64,000 nucleotides of DNA from Epiperipatus broadwayi (Eukaryota > Onychophora > Udeonychophora > Euonychophora > Peripatidae). The notes beneath the pieces were generated by a model. The model was not told where the DNA came from. It made no database searches and saw nothing but the letters and a program-made list of their open reading frames with translations. The position numbers and the translations under genes were made by a program. Shown here one piece after another: positions 29,185-41,552 of the stretch (positions within the stretch are counted from its first letter, which is position 1; each line of letters starts with the position of its first letter). The stretch lies in the NCBI GenBank assembly GCA_028023455.1, contig JAQFVV010000014.1:4777336-4841335 (forward strand), in the 5' to 3' direction.

Positions 29185-29900
29185 TAAAGTGCTGTAAAAA
29201 ATATGAAATGGAATGTGAATTACATCAATGCCATCAAAGGTCTTCCATACATAATGGGACATGGTTTGAGGGTTGATGATTAAATTTTTTGAAAGCAGTA
29301 CAGTTTATATATTATTGGAGCCAGGATGAGCTCACACTGGGGTATGTGGGAGCTGAATTGGAGATGTCTGAAGGTGCCATGAGGAAGTAGATAGAAGCTA
29401 TTTGAGAGCTCAGTCAAATCAGCAGTCCTGGTTTGATAGTGGAAGTAGATGAAACCATGTTCAGTTGATGCAATAATCACCAGCACAGAATTCTCCTGCA
29501 ATAATGAATTTTCGGTGGTCTGTGTTGAGAGATGGATGAATGTTTTGCAGTGGTTGGCCCCTTGCACTCTTCCAACACCCTTTTGCAATCCATCTGTGAG
29601 AACATCAGGCCTGGCTCTGGCATATATTCAGACTGATAAAAGGGATATAAAACTTGAGGCTGATGGATTTCACCACATGAGAGTCAAAACACAGATACAA
29701 CTTCTTTGACCCTATCACAGGCATGCACACCCAAAACATCAAATGCCTTTGGGGCTCTCTCAAATGGTGAAACAAGAGTATGTGTCACACAAAGAGAAGA
29801 TATCGACACCTACCTAGTGGAGTGTATGTGGAAATGTGTGAAAAAGGATCAAGTTCTATTCTGTGCCATCTTAGAAGAGATGAATGTGCACCAGTGAAAT
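29185..29900 (+). pseudogene. Merlin (IS1595/ISXO2-like) transposase remnant
   Basis: Broken frames on the plus strand read, in family order: HQRSSIHNGTWFEG (end of the N-terminal region), FIYYWSQDELT, GLIVEVDETMFS (first catalytic Asp block), an IFGGL piece, GPLHSSNTLLQSICENIRPG with GIYSD (second Asp), FFDPITGMHTQNI then KCLWGSLK (third acidic site) and YLVECMW at the end. The order and spacing fit the DDE transposase of Merlin elements. At the third catalytic site the expected Glu of the TIE..W motif is Lys. There are several stops and at least two frame changes. It is inactive; the shorter open frames on both strands are pieces or shadows of it. Confidence 0.85.
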
Positions 29901-29939
29901 GTTATTGTTTGAGTATATATGAAATAAAAGTTATATCTA

Positions 29940-30348
29940 TTTGTTTTGCAAGCATTATTTTAAAAAAAATGAATTTTTTTTTTAAAAAAAAGAAAGAATG
30001 TAAATCCAAAAAAAAAAAAATGTCTTAAAAGAAAAACAAGTTATATCTATTTGCTTATGAATAAAAACAAATTAAATGTTTTAAAAAAATAAAAGAACCA
30101 ATCTATATGTATTTTCTTTGGAATAAATAACAAAAAAATGGAATGCCCAGTAAATCCCCCCCCCCCAAAAGAATTTTTTTAAAAAAAAAAACAAGTTATA
30201 TGTATTTGTTTATGAAAAATGTTTTAAAAAAATCAAAAATCAAAATAAATCCAAAAAAAAAAAGACTGAATGTTTTAAAAAAAACAACAAATTATATCTA
30301 TTTTTACAAAATTAAAATAAGCCATTAAAAAAATAAAAAATGAAAATA
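29940..30348. repeat. A-rich low-complexity stretch with repeated phrase
   Basis: Multiple degenerate units contain ACAAGTTATATCTATTTG followed by A-runs (near 30038, 30192, 30290, and again at 31694 and 31727 after the Tc1-type copy). The recurrence on both sides of 30349-31657 suggests that a tandem A-rich repeat existed before that insertion. Open frames here are poly-Lys artefacts. Confidence 0.6.
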
Positions 30349-31657
30349 CACCTGGGTCTCATTCTATGTGGATTTATTTAATGCGATTTTGAAGTTATGT
30401 GATTCATATTTCTTCTTAATATCTTTGTATGCAGTTTTCTTTTATGCAATAAAAATTATTAGATCAGAAGTCGAGCTCTGATAATGTGCTATTACTTTAA
30501 ATATTATAATTTTGCACACTCATGTCAAATTTAAAGTAATAGCACCTTATTGGAGTTCAACTTCCATCTAATAATTTCAATATTTTCAGCACTTTATAAT
30601 AATATTATAATAGATTTTCTGCAATAAAAAAGTTCATAATTCACTTAAAATCAGAATTTCCCCATTTTATATACACCCATTAAATTTTACAAGACTATAA
30701 TGTAAATCTGTTCAAACGTTATAGATGAAAAATGCTATATATATGTTGTTGTTTTTGCATTTTAAATCACGATCTATTTTTGCTTTTTATAAAAAGAATA
30801 TGTAATCAATTAATCATTTAGTGTCCGCAAGTTTATTTTTAAAAGGTGAGTAACAGTGGAGGGCACAATTAAATTTGACAATTAAAATCTGATTTTTAAT
30901 TGTAATTAACAATTTAAATATTATGTAATGTGATCTGAAATTAAGGTGATATGAAATGATGAAATTTGACCTTTAAACAGAATTGAAAATTAAAAAATTA
31001 AAGACAAAAATAAGAATTTAATTGTTGTTTTAATTAAATTTTGCCCAACAGTGGTGAGTGGGTGTCTTTTTATTATCATAAGTCTAAGTTCTTATTTTTA
31101 TTTTAAACTTTTATTTTACTCTAATGGAGAAAAAAAAAACACCTAAAAAAATGAATTTCTTTGGAAACAAAAATTTCAATTTTAGATCGCTTAGCGAAAT
31201 GGGAAGGATCAACAGCGAATGGAAATGTTTTAGTTGTATTTCCTCTTGATTTCATTTAAAAAGAAACTACAGTATCTCACATCACATCACATCATGATAA
31301 ATCTGATGTCTCAAATAGTGATAATAATTAAAATACCATACATGTATGAAAAAAATATAAATTACGTATAAAAATATATTGTTTTGAATAAGACTAAATA
31401 CTGTAGTTAGTAAAAAAAGTTTGTTTTGTATCAATTTTTTTCAAATTTAAAATTTTTTATTAGTCATATTTTATTTTCTTATTTTTTTATGCGAATTTTA
31501 AAGTAATTTTACATTGTTGCTTTGCTTTTATGCGATTTTTGGAAAATTACACTACGTATCCCTCATTTTTCAAGGCAGGTTAAGTCTATTTTTGTGCAAT
31601 TTCTTTTGTGCGTGTTTTCTGAGGAACCTATCTACTGCATAAAATGAAACCCAGGTG
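30349..31657 (+). mobile_element. Tc1/mariner-type non-autonomous element, copy 4
   Basis: A 1309-bp copy between TA dinucleotides, starting CACCTGGGTCTCATTCTATG and ending in the complementary terminus. It has a single unit of the block duplicated in copies 2 and 3. It also has a clear internal palindrome at about 30455-30576 (arms contain AGTCGAGCTCTGATAATG and its diverged complement). No open frame. It inserted into A-rich low-complexity DNA just downstream of the Merlin fossil. Confidence 0.88.
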
Positions 31658-32150
31658 TAAATATAAAAAAAAGACCAAATGCTTTTTAAAGAAAAACAAG
31701 TTATATCTATTTTTAAAAAAGCCCAGTAACATATCTATTTGTTTTGCACTAGCAACAGTGCCATTGAGTGATGTGGATCGTCCAATGTTGTAGAATCCAT
31801 TTGTTTAATAATATACATAAAATGAAACGAAATAAAATAACTCAGAAGAAGAGACTTGTAAAAGAGGTTATTTATAAGCATCATTAAACTCCAAAATAAT
31901 TACAAAAAGAAGATAAGAATATTTATAAATTAATTACATGGCAAACATACAGGAATAAATTAACACAGGTTAATACACAATAATAATTATAAATATAAGA
32001 AATATCTATCAAAATTAATTATGTAAGAATGAAAAAAAAACATATATATAATCACTAGATGGAACTTACCAATAGCTCAAATCAAGCTTTATTTTATAAG
32101 TACTGAAAGAGAAAGAATTCAAAATCTCTATCATTAATCACTATCAACAG

Positions 32151-32210
32151 ACCAATTGGTTTTGAGATTGTGTCTCACCTCAGTGGAGCACTGGGACTCT
32201 AGAAACTAGA
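32151..32210 (-). ncRNA. Diverged hammerhead-like motif
   Basis: On the minus strand: CUGAGGU core (32177-32183), a perfect stem II GAGA/UCUC with loop CACAA, AAAA in place of GAAA, and a palindromic stem III CCAATTGG followed by UC. Stem I is poorly paired. The A at the conserved ninth core position is U and G12 is A, so activity is unlikely. Relative to the plus-strand copy at 32550, stem II has exchanged a C-G pair for A-U. Confidence 0.5.
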
Positions 32211-32544
32211 TCTAAAATACTAACTCAAAAGTCAGCATTTATAAAATATGTTTCTATCAATATGAAAGCATGAAGTTTTCAGACAAGTAAATATCTTCAA
32301 ATCCAGCCTTACAAACCAGATAGCTATATGGGTCTGAATTCAGCTCAGTCTCACCATATAATAATAATAGCCTCTGCAATATATAGCATTGCAAAAGCCT
32401 CCAAAGTTATACTTATAATAATTAAAACAATGCTGGATTTGAAGACATTTACATGTGTGAAAAGTTCATGCTTTCAAATTGATAGAAACATGTTTTATAA
32501 GTCCTGACATTTGAGTTAGTATTTTAGATCTAGTTTCTAGAGTC

Positions 32545-32600
32545 CCAGCACTCCTCTGAGGTGAGCCACAAGCTCGAAACCAATTGGTCTGGAGATAGAA
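32545..32600 (+). ncRNA. Diverged hammerhead-like motif
   Basis: CUGAGGU (32556-32562), stem II GAGC/GCUC with loop CACAA (32563-32575), GAAA (32576-32579), palindromic stem III CCAATTGG (32580-32587), UC cleavage position at 32589, and a stem I of CUCC pairing with GGAG. Only the ninth core base (A to U) and one stem I base pair depart from the hammerhead consensus; position 7 is free to vary. Confidence 0.6.
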
Positions 32601-32965
32601 ATTTATGATAAGAGATTTTGAATTCTTTCTCTTTTGGCACTTATAAAAAAAAGCTTGATTTGAGCTATTGGTAAACTCCATCTAGTGATCATAAAATGCA
32701 AGCTTAAGAGCAAGTTACGAAATTTATGACTTGTTTCAATTATTATAAGTGTACCTTTGAAGGCTTTTGCAATGCTATATATTGCAAAGGCTATTACTAT
32801 ATGGTAAAACTGAGCTGAATTCAGATCCATATAGCTATCTGGTTTGTAAGGCTGAATTTGAAGACATTTACATGTCTGAAAAGTTCATGCTTTCAAATTG
32901 ATAGAAATGTGTTTTATAAGTGCTGAGTTTTGAGTTAGTATTTTAGATCTAGTTTCTAGAGTCCC

Positions 32966-33015
32966 AGAACTCCACTGAAGTGAGCCACAAGCTTAAAACC
33001 AATTGTTCTGGAGAT
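32966..33015 (+). ncRNA. Diverged hammerhead-like motif
   Basis: CUGAAGU (32975-32981), stem II GAGC/GCUU with loop CACAA, AAAA instead of GAAA, decayed stem III (CCAATTGT), and an intact stem I CUCCA/UGGAG. This tandem copy of the 32545-32600 motif carries independent decay. Confidence 0.5.
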
Positions 33016-33151
33016 ATGGATTTATGATAGAGATTTTGAATTTTTTCTCTTTTGGCACTTATAAAATAAAGCTTGATTTGAGCTATTGGTGAGCTCCATC
33101 TAGTGATCATAAAATGCAAGCTTAAAAGCAAGTTATGAAATTTATGACTTG

Positions 33152-33155
<4 letters not shown>

Positions 33156-33201
<46 letters not shown>
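33156..33201. repeat. (AT)n microsatellite
   Basis: About 22 AT units directly abutting the right end of the 32-33 kb repeat unit. Similar (AT)n arrays border the inverted repeat at 42 kb. Confidence 0.95.
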
Positions 33202-33203
<2 letters not shown>

Positions 33204-33339
33204 GTGTAACACATACAAGATGAATACAATAAAAAATATTACATAGAATACAATAACTAAAATTTCAAACATTTTGTAAATATACAAAATAATATACAAG
33301 CAACATCTATTGAATTTCAAAAGAATTAAACAATCTGAT

Positions 33340-36300
33340 AATATTGTAACTGAATTGAATATATCTACTTTTCAAGTTAAAATCTGGAAATGTCAACTAA
33401 AAATGATTTTGTGAAGATTATAATCAGTGAATAACATATAATTTTTGTGATGATAACCATTAGTTATGAGAGTTACTTAGAATATAGTGAAAAACATGAT
33501 TTTGAGAGGGATGATGCATCAGTTAATCTTGTATATCCTATTGGATAGCAATATGTCATTGTTTTCATCTTAAAATGTCTTAGTGTATGTTTTACACTAA
33601 GACATATGATTTTTCTAGGCTGAATTCATGATTATAATAGTATATATATTTCTTCAGGATTTAATTAACATTTGAATTTTTTGTTGTTGTTGTTAGGAAT
33701 TTTGCAATACTGTCAGTGTTTATTATATAGGTTATAGTATGTTCCAATATGGGCATTATATGCCTGAAAGATGTTTTTTATATGTTATTGAAAAATAGAT
33801 TTGTGTATGTGATAAATTGCAAAGCATTAAAAAGTGATCCTTGTAGTATTGATTGAGAATTATAAGATTTTCAAATTTATTTGTAAATTTAAAAATAGAA
33901 AACTTACATTAAATTTGTAACAATCAAACAAATTTTTTTCCCAATACTGTGATTGGAAGATATATCATGATTATTAGTTTCCAGTAAGTAACATGGATTA
34001 TGTTTTTTACATAGATAAATCTTTAAATTTATATTTTTTAACTTTTCAGCCATAAACTTGGAACAGTTAAATGAGGAAGATATTTTTCTCTTTAAAGTAA
34101 TATGTATTTCCTGTTTTATTAACAGATTTGTGAGTAAATATAATATTATTTGGGTGATATAGTTTTTTCATTGTCCCTATGGGAATATCGATACTGAGTC
34201 AAAAGTTATTTTAATGTCAAGTTGCACTGCTATTGAACTATATTTTTTTGACGTTTTGAATGTAATATCAATGATTGATTTGAATAAGAAAAATGCTTTG
34301 TGTTAAAGAGTTTTATTAGCAAATTGTGACTGAAACAAAGATGATAGAAGTTATGGCTCAATTTTCTTGCTTAATACTCTTATAACCAATTTGATTCCTA
34401 ATATACAAATGGATGTAGGTTATATACTTTTTACTGTGAATGCTGAAGTATGTTTTTTCATAAATAGGACAATTGTTGCAGATTCACATTCCAAATTTTA
34501 TATATATATATATATATATCCATTGACAGGAAGTAAGCCATATACATGAGATATGAAGAAGTGAACTGACTTATATATGTAAATATAAACTTTGATATTC
34601 AAGGTGGTCCTGGGTTGTAAATTTCTAAAATGTTTTCTAATATTGTAGAAAATATTGTAGTTTGAATATTATTTGATTATCTAAAGTCTCAAAGTAAGTG
34701 TAAGAGGTTTTGAAAACTAATTTTTTCTATAATGTTTGCTGTGTAAAGATTTAGGTAAGCATATTATTATAGTAATAACTATGCTGACAATTTTAAATGC
34801 CATGAATGGATTTCTATAGGTAGTTGACTTAGAACCCATGGGATGCTATTTTGACTAAGTGTGTTTTGGTGAAACAAAACATTTTCTCCTTTTTGTAGTA
34901 ATATTTTTTTTCAATGTGTCACAGAGGAATTTATAAGTTTTATTCAATGCAAGTTGGTTATTGCCTGCTGTGAGTGAACACTGTGTGATTCTTTTGTGAA
35001 ATTCATCAGTGAGGGCTAAGATTGGTGATACATCTCTGTATAGGATTTAGCTTTTTGTTTTTCAGTTTAGCAAACGGAATGTAAAATTTCTGAGTTAGGA
35101 TTCCATAGTTCTTGTAGATAAGAGTATTATTGTTTTTGTGTTGTATTAAGTGATAAACATAATTTAGATTGAGAATAGCTATTATTGTTGAAAGGTCTGA
35201 GATGGGGGTAGAGATTATTTAAATTTTTAAGTGAGTGATATAATAATAGTGAATAGAAAACTAGATCTATAAATAATAAGTGCTTGCCATTATTAAATAA
35301 AACAGCTTTCTTTGCAGAAACCTCTCATCAATCATAAGGAGAAAATTAAGAAGATGTTAACCCTTCAATTCCAAATTCATTTTGAAATCTTCCATTAGCA
35401 GAAGTGGAAGTAAGAAATTGCAAATAATGAGTTTATGATTTAAATTATTTTATTCATTATTTTTTGGTTGGATTAGTATATATAAAAGCTAAATTTAAGC
35501 TTATATTCTTAATTAAATTATAAGTATTAATACATGTTTATCAATGTATAATATTTTAAATAAATTAAATTGGGAGGACTTCATAGTGACCACAGCTCAG
35601 TTTGCTGAAGATTCTAATACTATTCTTAAAAAATCTGAGTAAATTCATTCTCTTGAGGCAAATACAGATGCAAATCAATCCACAGTAATTGTTGTTTTAC
35701 TAAACAGATATTATGATTTCCTGAAGGTTTGTTATAACAGTATTTTAGTTGCATTTATATATTGGACTTTTTTCATATTTAATATAAATATCAAATATCT
35801 TTAGAAAAATGTAACTTTATTTAAATATTCCAATTACATTCAACTAACAGTAATAGCTTACAGGTTAGTGTAGGCACAAAGTTTGATGAGGTATTATTAT
35901 TCTCTCTTCTTCAGGTGTTGCTGGCCTGACCAATAACAGTACTAGCAGAGAAATCAATCTTCGATCCTTAGATTCTTGAATATTGAATTTTAAAGTCATT
36001 ATTTAATCAACTGAGCCATAGGTCAAAATATTTGGTGATCGAATTCAATCATTTAATGTTAAGCATACCTATTTTGAATTCATGGAGTCTAATTATTTAC
36101 CTATACCATCCATTTTATTTTTATAGTAGTACTGATGATATTCTGTGTTTCTAATGTATTACTTTGTGTTAATAAATGTTATATTCAGTCCGGTCAAATT
36201 ATGGTTTTTGAGCTACATAATCATTATTATACCAAATATGAAATGTATATTTTGGGACATCAGCAATTTTAGCATCATCTAGATTTTAGTTACTTTTGTT

Positions 36301-37620
36301 TTACTTTTTTTTGATAATGTATCTTCATTTTCACTAGTGTCCTGTGATGAATGTTCTTTCCTTCTATGTTTCTTTCTTAATGGCAGACCATGTAGTCTTT
36401 TACATGGATCTCTATTTGTATTGAGATGGACTTGTGTCATACCTAGTTACAGTGTTATTAACATATGTTGATATATATATTATAGTTGACATAAATTTAA
36501 TTAATTGATGAGTAATTGTTTTATTTTGTAACTATTATTGTGTTCCATATCAGACTGTATTTAATTATTTCTGATTTCTTTTCCCTTTCTAGAGAGGTAA
36601 TGGCAATTTTATCTCCATACAAGATTTTTCTTTTTGAGCATTGGTATATAGATGTACTAATCATGTTAAAGCATTTCCTACTTATATTAGCACAGTTCAC
36701 AGTAAAATGAAAACATTGAATTCTAATAAATAATAGCAACATTGACTTCCTGGTCTGTAATTTGTGTTGATACATTTTGTGGAATGATATTGTTATGTAA
36801 CTTCACTATAAACTCATAACTGGAATAAATGTATTTTTAAAATATATTGATTGTTAGTTAATAATATTACTAAAAGGACCTATTAGTTTTTTATAATAAT
36901 ATATTTCAATAGGTTTTGGTAGATATTTTTAAATATTTTGTTTTATTTATGTTAAAAATATTTAAATGGCTTTATTGCTCAAAATTTCATAAGAAGTTTG
37001 ACATTAGAGCCAACATGGAAATTGATCTTAAAAACCCTACATTTCAGAATTAAACATTCTAACACTACACTAAATTATATAGTGTTTTATCTAAGTTGAT
37101 TTACCATGACTAGTGCATAGTTTCCAAGTTGTCTTTTAAATCTGCCTTTTTTGGTGTCATAAAATTCCAGGATGAGGTATTGGTGATTTGGGTGGCCAGT
37201 GTTACACAAAATGCTATTTGACTGGTTGTTTGTGTTTAGTACTTCATATAATAACTTTATCAGAAATTTATATAAAAAACATGCATCAGCAATGATAACC
37301 AAATTGTGATACCAATCAGTGAAAAATTGTTTGAAGGAGTTAAATAATTTTCTAAAATTCATTGAGTTAAATTTTCTGTCTCATTCAGTATCATTTCTTA
37401 ATCTCAAGTTGTAAAAGGACTTAACGTTATTTTCTATAGTGATATCCATGATCAAGTCAAGATTTGGAATATCTTTTAATGTGATTTTCTGAAATCTCAG
37501 CATTAGATATTGTTTCATATTATGTACATTGTTGGCACCTGAATTATTGTTATTTATTCCCACTAAAAGTTTAATAATGTTAGTATAGAAGGTGGTAATT
37601 TATCCAAGTGCTTTCTTCAT
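33340..37620 (-). other. Unclassified region with scattered broken minus-strand frames
   Basis: Less extreme in base composition than the flanks. Minus-strand translations give short readable pieces separated by stops, such as GILTQKFYIPFAKLKNKK (about 35050-35110), HRRKEHSSQDTSENEDTL (about 36310-36370) and the open frames 37563-37381 and 37362-37087. I see no diagnostic motif of a reverse transcriptase, integrase or transposase. It could be one old multi-kilobase mobile element read on the minus strand, or several. Short open frames on the plus strand here are not supported. Confidence 0.3.
33575..33605. repeat. Perfect 13-bp stem hairpin
   Basis: ATGTCTTAGTGTA, 5-nt loop, TACACTAAGACAT. 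No following T-run or gene context gives it a role. Confidence 0.8.
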
Positions 37621-38399
37621 GAAAATGGCCATGTTATGTATATTCAAATTAGCCACAACCTGACCTAAAACCTTTTCTTAAAAATATAACTCTAGTTGAA
37701 AAACAATCTGTCAAATAGACCTTCATTATATCTTTTTCACTAAAGCAAACATAAAAAATATTTGTCAATTTTACTATTAATTAATAGTATATAATGGTAG
37801 TAGTCCCATTAAAATATTAAGATTTTAAAAATTGTGTAAAAAACATGCGTACAATGTCACTGATAATCATCAAGTATAATCTGTTGATCATGTTGTATAC
37901 TTTACTGCAAACTATTGCAAGCTATCTTCTTAAGCAGAAGATTCAATATTTAAGTATGTATAAAATTGGGATTATACTTTCGATTTTTAATTAAAATATT
38001 ACATAATAATAACAAATCACCAAACTACTTTATTAAACAATATGATAAAATTAAAGCAGCTTTCCCACTCTAGTGTCATTTATTATAAGCTGGAGTAATC
38101 TGTGATCTTCAGATGCTTACAAAATCTCTGTATTTGGAATTTAAATCGCCATCCTCAAATCAGTTTTTGAATTTGGTTTTTATCAATAAGACCTGAGATT
38201 CAAAGTTAGAAAAAATGCAGATGTGCATACAGCAAGGTCTATTTTAATTGTCAAGTTAATAACTTGAAATTCTAATCAGTCTTTGCTTAGTTACTGAGAT
38301 CTGAAATCCATTCACTAAACATATAATTTAGTTCCTTAAGTTCTTTTTAACTCTTAGATACTATATACTGTAAAAAGGAGTTTAGTTTGTCTTGACGAT

Positions 38400-38460
38400 A
38401 GTTTGAAATTGTTTATTGTTACTGATATTAAGAATGTCTATTGTTATTGATATTAAGAAT
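38400..38460 (+). repeat. 27-bp tandem duplication
   Basis: TTTATTGTTACTGATATTAA plus GAATGTC occurs twice in a row with one change. Confidence 0.75.
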
Positions 38461-38504
38461 GTCTAAGTGTTGACTGGTTTTAATGATTATATATATATAT
38501 ATTA

Positions 38505-39430
38505 TAATGATCCAAAAGAAAGTGGAGATCGAATCTTACCGTAATCTGCACTACAAGGGCGCCATCTAGGCATTTGAACCTAGAAAAATTTATAAAGTAG
38601 GCAGATACGCACTGTTAAGATCCCACTTTATTTTATATTTAGACCATTAGCCCATTGTCACTAGCTCATGGAGACACAGAGATAATAAATAACTTGTTTA
38701 ATTTGTATCTTAAATATATATAAAAAAATAAAAGCCACTACGAGCAAATAACACAAAAACATTTATTTACGCACATATAAATTTTGAATCATTTACATTT
38801 TGAGGAACAAATTTATTATTTAGATTTTAATATTCTTTTAATTTAACTTATTATTTTAAAATTTTAAATCATCTACACAGATGAAATTTATATTTATTTT
38901 AAGATTGTCGAATATGAATAAACTACATAGATTTGCATTTGAAAAGAAAATATTCTATCCCTTATTTAACCTTAGGCCAAAAGTTTGCAGTCAAACCGGC
39001 GTCAATCCATCTGATACATTGATGTATTCAATGTAGCATGAAAATACAACAGCACCATATACTATACTGTCAGGAATGAACATCTAAACAGTATAGTTAG
39101 AGAAGACATTGACTCTTGTCCAATACAGGAATGTTACATCTGTATGGCAAGAAGAACAATAAAATAAAAACTCCATAGGAAGGGACCATGGTCCTTTTTG
39201 CTGACTTACAATCCCATCCATAGGCAACAAGTGTTGTGCGGCATATAAAATGATCCTGCCTGTAGTGAATCTCATACTACATCTACTAATTACATCAATA
39301 TATCCAATCCATTGACCCAATTTAACTATGAAACAAATAACCTAAGATTACCCTTCCCTAATTAATTCATATAACTTCACAAATCTATACAGCCATTCAT
39401 GCCCAACTTAAATTTAACATTTATTTAAAT
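38505..39430 (+). repeat. Unclassified dispersed repeat, copy 1
   Basis: Shares about 0.9 kb, in the same order and orientation, with 54921-55845. Landmarks are AGTAGGCAGATACGCACTGT, TCACTAGCTCATGGAGACAC, CTATCCCTTATTTAACCTTA, CAGGAATGTTACATCTGTAT, GGCAAGAAGAACAATAAAA and ATCCAATCCATTGACC. There is no open frame, LTR-like TG..CA end or terminal inverted repeat that I can delimit. Both copies follow an (AT)n run. Confidence 0.75.
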
Positions 39431-40624
39431 TTGCACAGATGGATTTATAGAAGTTTGTTTTTTAATGTTGAGCGTAGATCGACTACACAGATTACACGCT
39501 CAAAAACATTTCAAAATAAATATAAATGATCAAAATATAAAGTCATTGATGTAATTGCATGAAGGAATTCACAAGAAACCCAATGGCATTCATCATAAGA
39601 TGCTGCATTAACACCAATAACTAAAAAGACATCCGAATAAATACATTTTAGATATTCACCATAAGATATTATTATTTACCGAATGTCTATATATTTTAAT
39701 CATATATGAAAACAAAAACGTAATTAAACGTGAACGAATTCATGCAAGCATCTATGCCCAATTGAAATTTAATGCATTTAATAATTTAAATGATAAATAT
39801 TAATACAAATAAAAATAATAATTAAAAAAAAATGGAAATGATTTTTAGCAAACAAATATGTAAATATTAAACATTTATAATTAATTTGAAACATAAGTCA
39901 GAGAAAAGCTCCTTTTTTAAAATTTAGATTAACTGATCAAATCTTTAAAGTTCTTAATTACTTCAGATTTTAAAATTGTTCAGTTCAATTGCTTACAGTA
40001 GAAGAGCTCCCACTTCCTGTTGGCAATTCCCACGAAGACTTTCATGGAAGACTGATCTGATATTCTGGAGGTGACCTTAGCTGGCTTCATTTCGGAATTA
40101 CAGTCATTTCATTTTTTTTAAAAAAAGAGAGTATGATATGTGCATCCTATCACACATCTCAAACACAAAAAAGCTGAAACTGTCAGGAAACTGTCTTAAT
40201 TTGAATTGTTTTCCTTTTATAATCCTCCTATGGATTCCACGAACAAAAACGTCACTGTTCCATTTTTTCGTTATGGTCCGGGCCTTTATTTGCTGCTTCT
40301 ATATTAGACAAGCTAATTCTTTTTATTCTCTTATCTATATTTCATTTATTTTAAGTGCCCCAAGGGTTAGTTTGCTTTTCAATTAATTTATAAAACAATC
40401 ATTTCCATTTACAAAAATATATAAATCTTTTTACAAAAATATACATTCAAACATTTTTTCATTTATTAAAAAAAAACTATTTTTAAAGTTTTGCATCTGT
40501 GCGAATATATATACATTTAACAACTCTTTAATTGTTTTTTTAGCTTTTTAATAAATTTATTTTTATTTGCAAACTTAAGTTTTTATTTTAAAATAATGTA
40601 ACGGCATATTTATATACCGTTATA

Positions 40625-40640
<16 letters not shown>
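39431..40640. other. No gene recognised
   Basis: A+T-rich. A phrase near 39744 (GCAAGCATCTATGCCCAATT) partly repeats one at about 39395 (ACAGCCATTCATGCCCAACT), so the unclassified repeat may extend further with an internal duplication. The 82-codon open frame at 40138-40386 shows no recognisable domain. Confidence 0.3.
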
Positions 40641-40658
<18 letters not shown>

Positions 40659-40659
40659 A

Positions 40660-41390
40660 TGTCATTGTCATCATCATTTTCAATGATTATTGGTTCACTG
40701 CAGAATGAAGGTTTTTCCAGATTTAATCCAATTTCTTCAATATCTAGCTTCTCTTCTCAACATTACAATAGCAAACATATTTTTTTTATTTTATCCATCT
40801 CACATATGGTTAACTTGTAGGTCTTTTACAATCTGTCAAGATTTAGTTTAAAATTTCAACTATCCATATATTATCATCTCTTCTAAAAATATATCCAGCC
40901 CAAAACAACTTCAGTTTTTTAATTTTTTCAATGATGTCAGTAATACCTATTTGTTGTCTCACCCATGTATTTTATTTTAGATCCCTTCTTGTTATTCCTA
41001 GTATATATTTTAAAGTCTCTGAACTGCTGTTTTGTTAACTTCCAATTTTCAAATCCATAAGTAAGAACTGGTGAAACACATTTATTGAAAACCTTTTTCA
41101 AACATATAGGCATATTTCTTTTAATATTAAGTTCTTTCTATAAAAGCATTCCATCTATGTTTAATTTTATCTATAGTATTTTCATCTGTATGAATATTTG
41201 ATGAGTTATTTGTAATTGTTAACTTCTTCTAATTCATCATTATCAATCTTTATTATCTTTTCTCAAAAAAATTCACTGAACATTATTTTAGTCTTTTTAG
41301 CATTTGTCGTTCCTCTACTTTCTTATTTTTGTCTAATAATTCTTGCAACCTTTCTTGAAGCTCTAAAGCATTGTATCTGCATGTGAGTAT
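40660..41390 (-). pseudogene. RTE-clade LINE 3' end (reverse transcriptase C-terminus)
   Basis: Minus-strand translation, with stops, gives KKTKIMFSEFF and LEEVNNYK (end of the palm, about 41260-41330), SSSETLKYILGITRRDLK (about 40975-41030), LFWAGYIFRRDDNIW (about 40860-40910), KRP and MRWIK, and NLEKPSF near the end. This is the pattern of RTE/endonuclease-reverse transcriptase C-termini (Y.LGI..RD, K..WAGHI.R..D.RW, KRP.GRP..RW). The 3' end is a GATGATGACAATGAC-type tail at about 40662. 5'-truncated and inactive; same family as 45650-46330. Confidence 0.75.
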
Positions 41391-41552
41391 ACATATATAT
41401 GTGTATGGTGTGTAAAACATCAAATAACTACTAAAAAATCAAAAAATGTGCAAAATAATATTTTGTTACCTAAAACAAAAATTTACTTAACACAGACAGA
41501 TATATGACTAATTGCATTTTGAAAATCATAAATTTCTCAATAAAATGATTAC

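Larger units (their letters stand above)
32050..33150. mobile_element. Head-to-head plus tandem repeat, probable PLE pseudo-LTRs
   Basis: An inverted unit at about 32060-32445 faces two direct units at about 32437-32852 and 32853-33150. Each unit contains CATATAGCTATCTGGTTTGT (or its equivalent), GGTTTGTAAGGCTGA, GTTTTATAAGT, TAGATCTAGTTTCTAGAGTC and CATCTAGTGATCATAAAATG. Each also carries a hammerhead-like segment. The inverted/tandem terminal repeat layout and the ribozyme point to Penelope-like pseudo-LTRs. No reverse transcriptase is present, so this would be a deletion product or a non-autonomous derivative. It is followed directly by an (AT)n array. Confidence 0.6.
766..41552 (-). other. 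Giant dynein intron (about 40.8 kb) filled with repeats
   Basis: This is the sequence between two dynein exons that join perfectly in frame. It is A+T-rich and holds only transposon-derived, tandem or unclassified DNA (itemised separately). No further minus-strand exon is expected because the flanking exons are contiguous in the family. Stretches in which I see nothing beyond A+T-rich sequence, poly-A/T runs and short microsatellites are: 766-3120, 3800-4125, 5161-5745, 8000-11000, 11060-12880, 14600-15540, 15680-17270, 19560-21100, 22580-25870 and 26330-29150. Confidence 0.85.

Noticed and set aside
29280-30328. Short open frames on both strands around 29.3-30.3 kb as separate genes
   Set aside because: They are fragments or shadows of the broken Merlin transposase and of poly-A tracts.
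34985-35030. CTGATGA on the minus strand near 35010
   Set aside because: It is followed by AATC rather than GAAA, with no stem I pairing.
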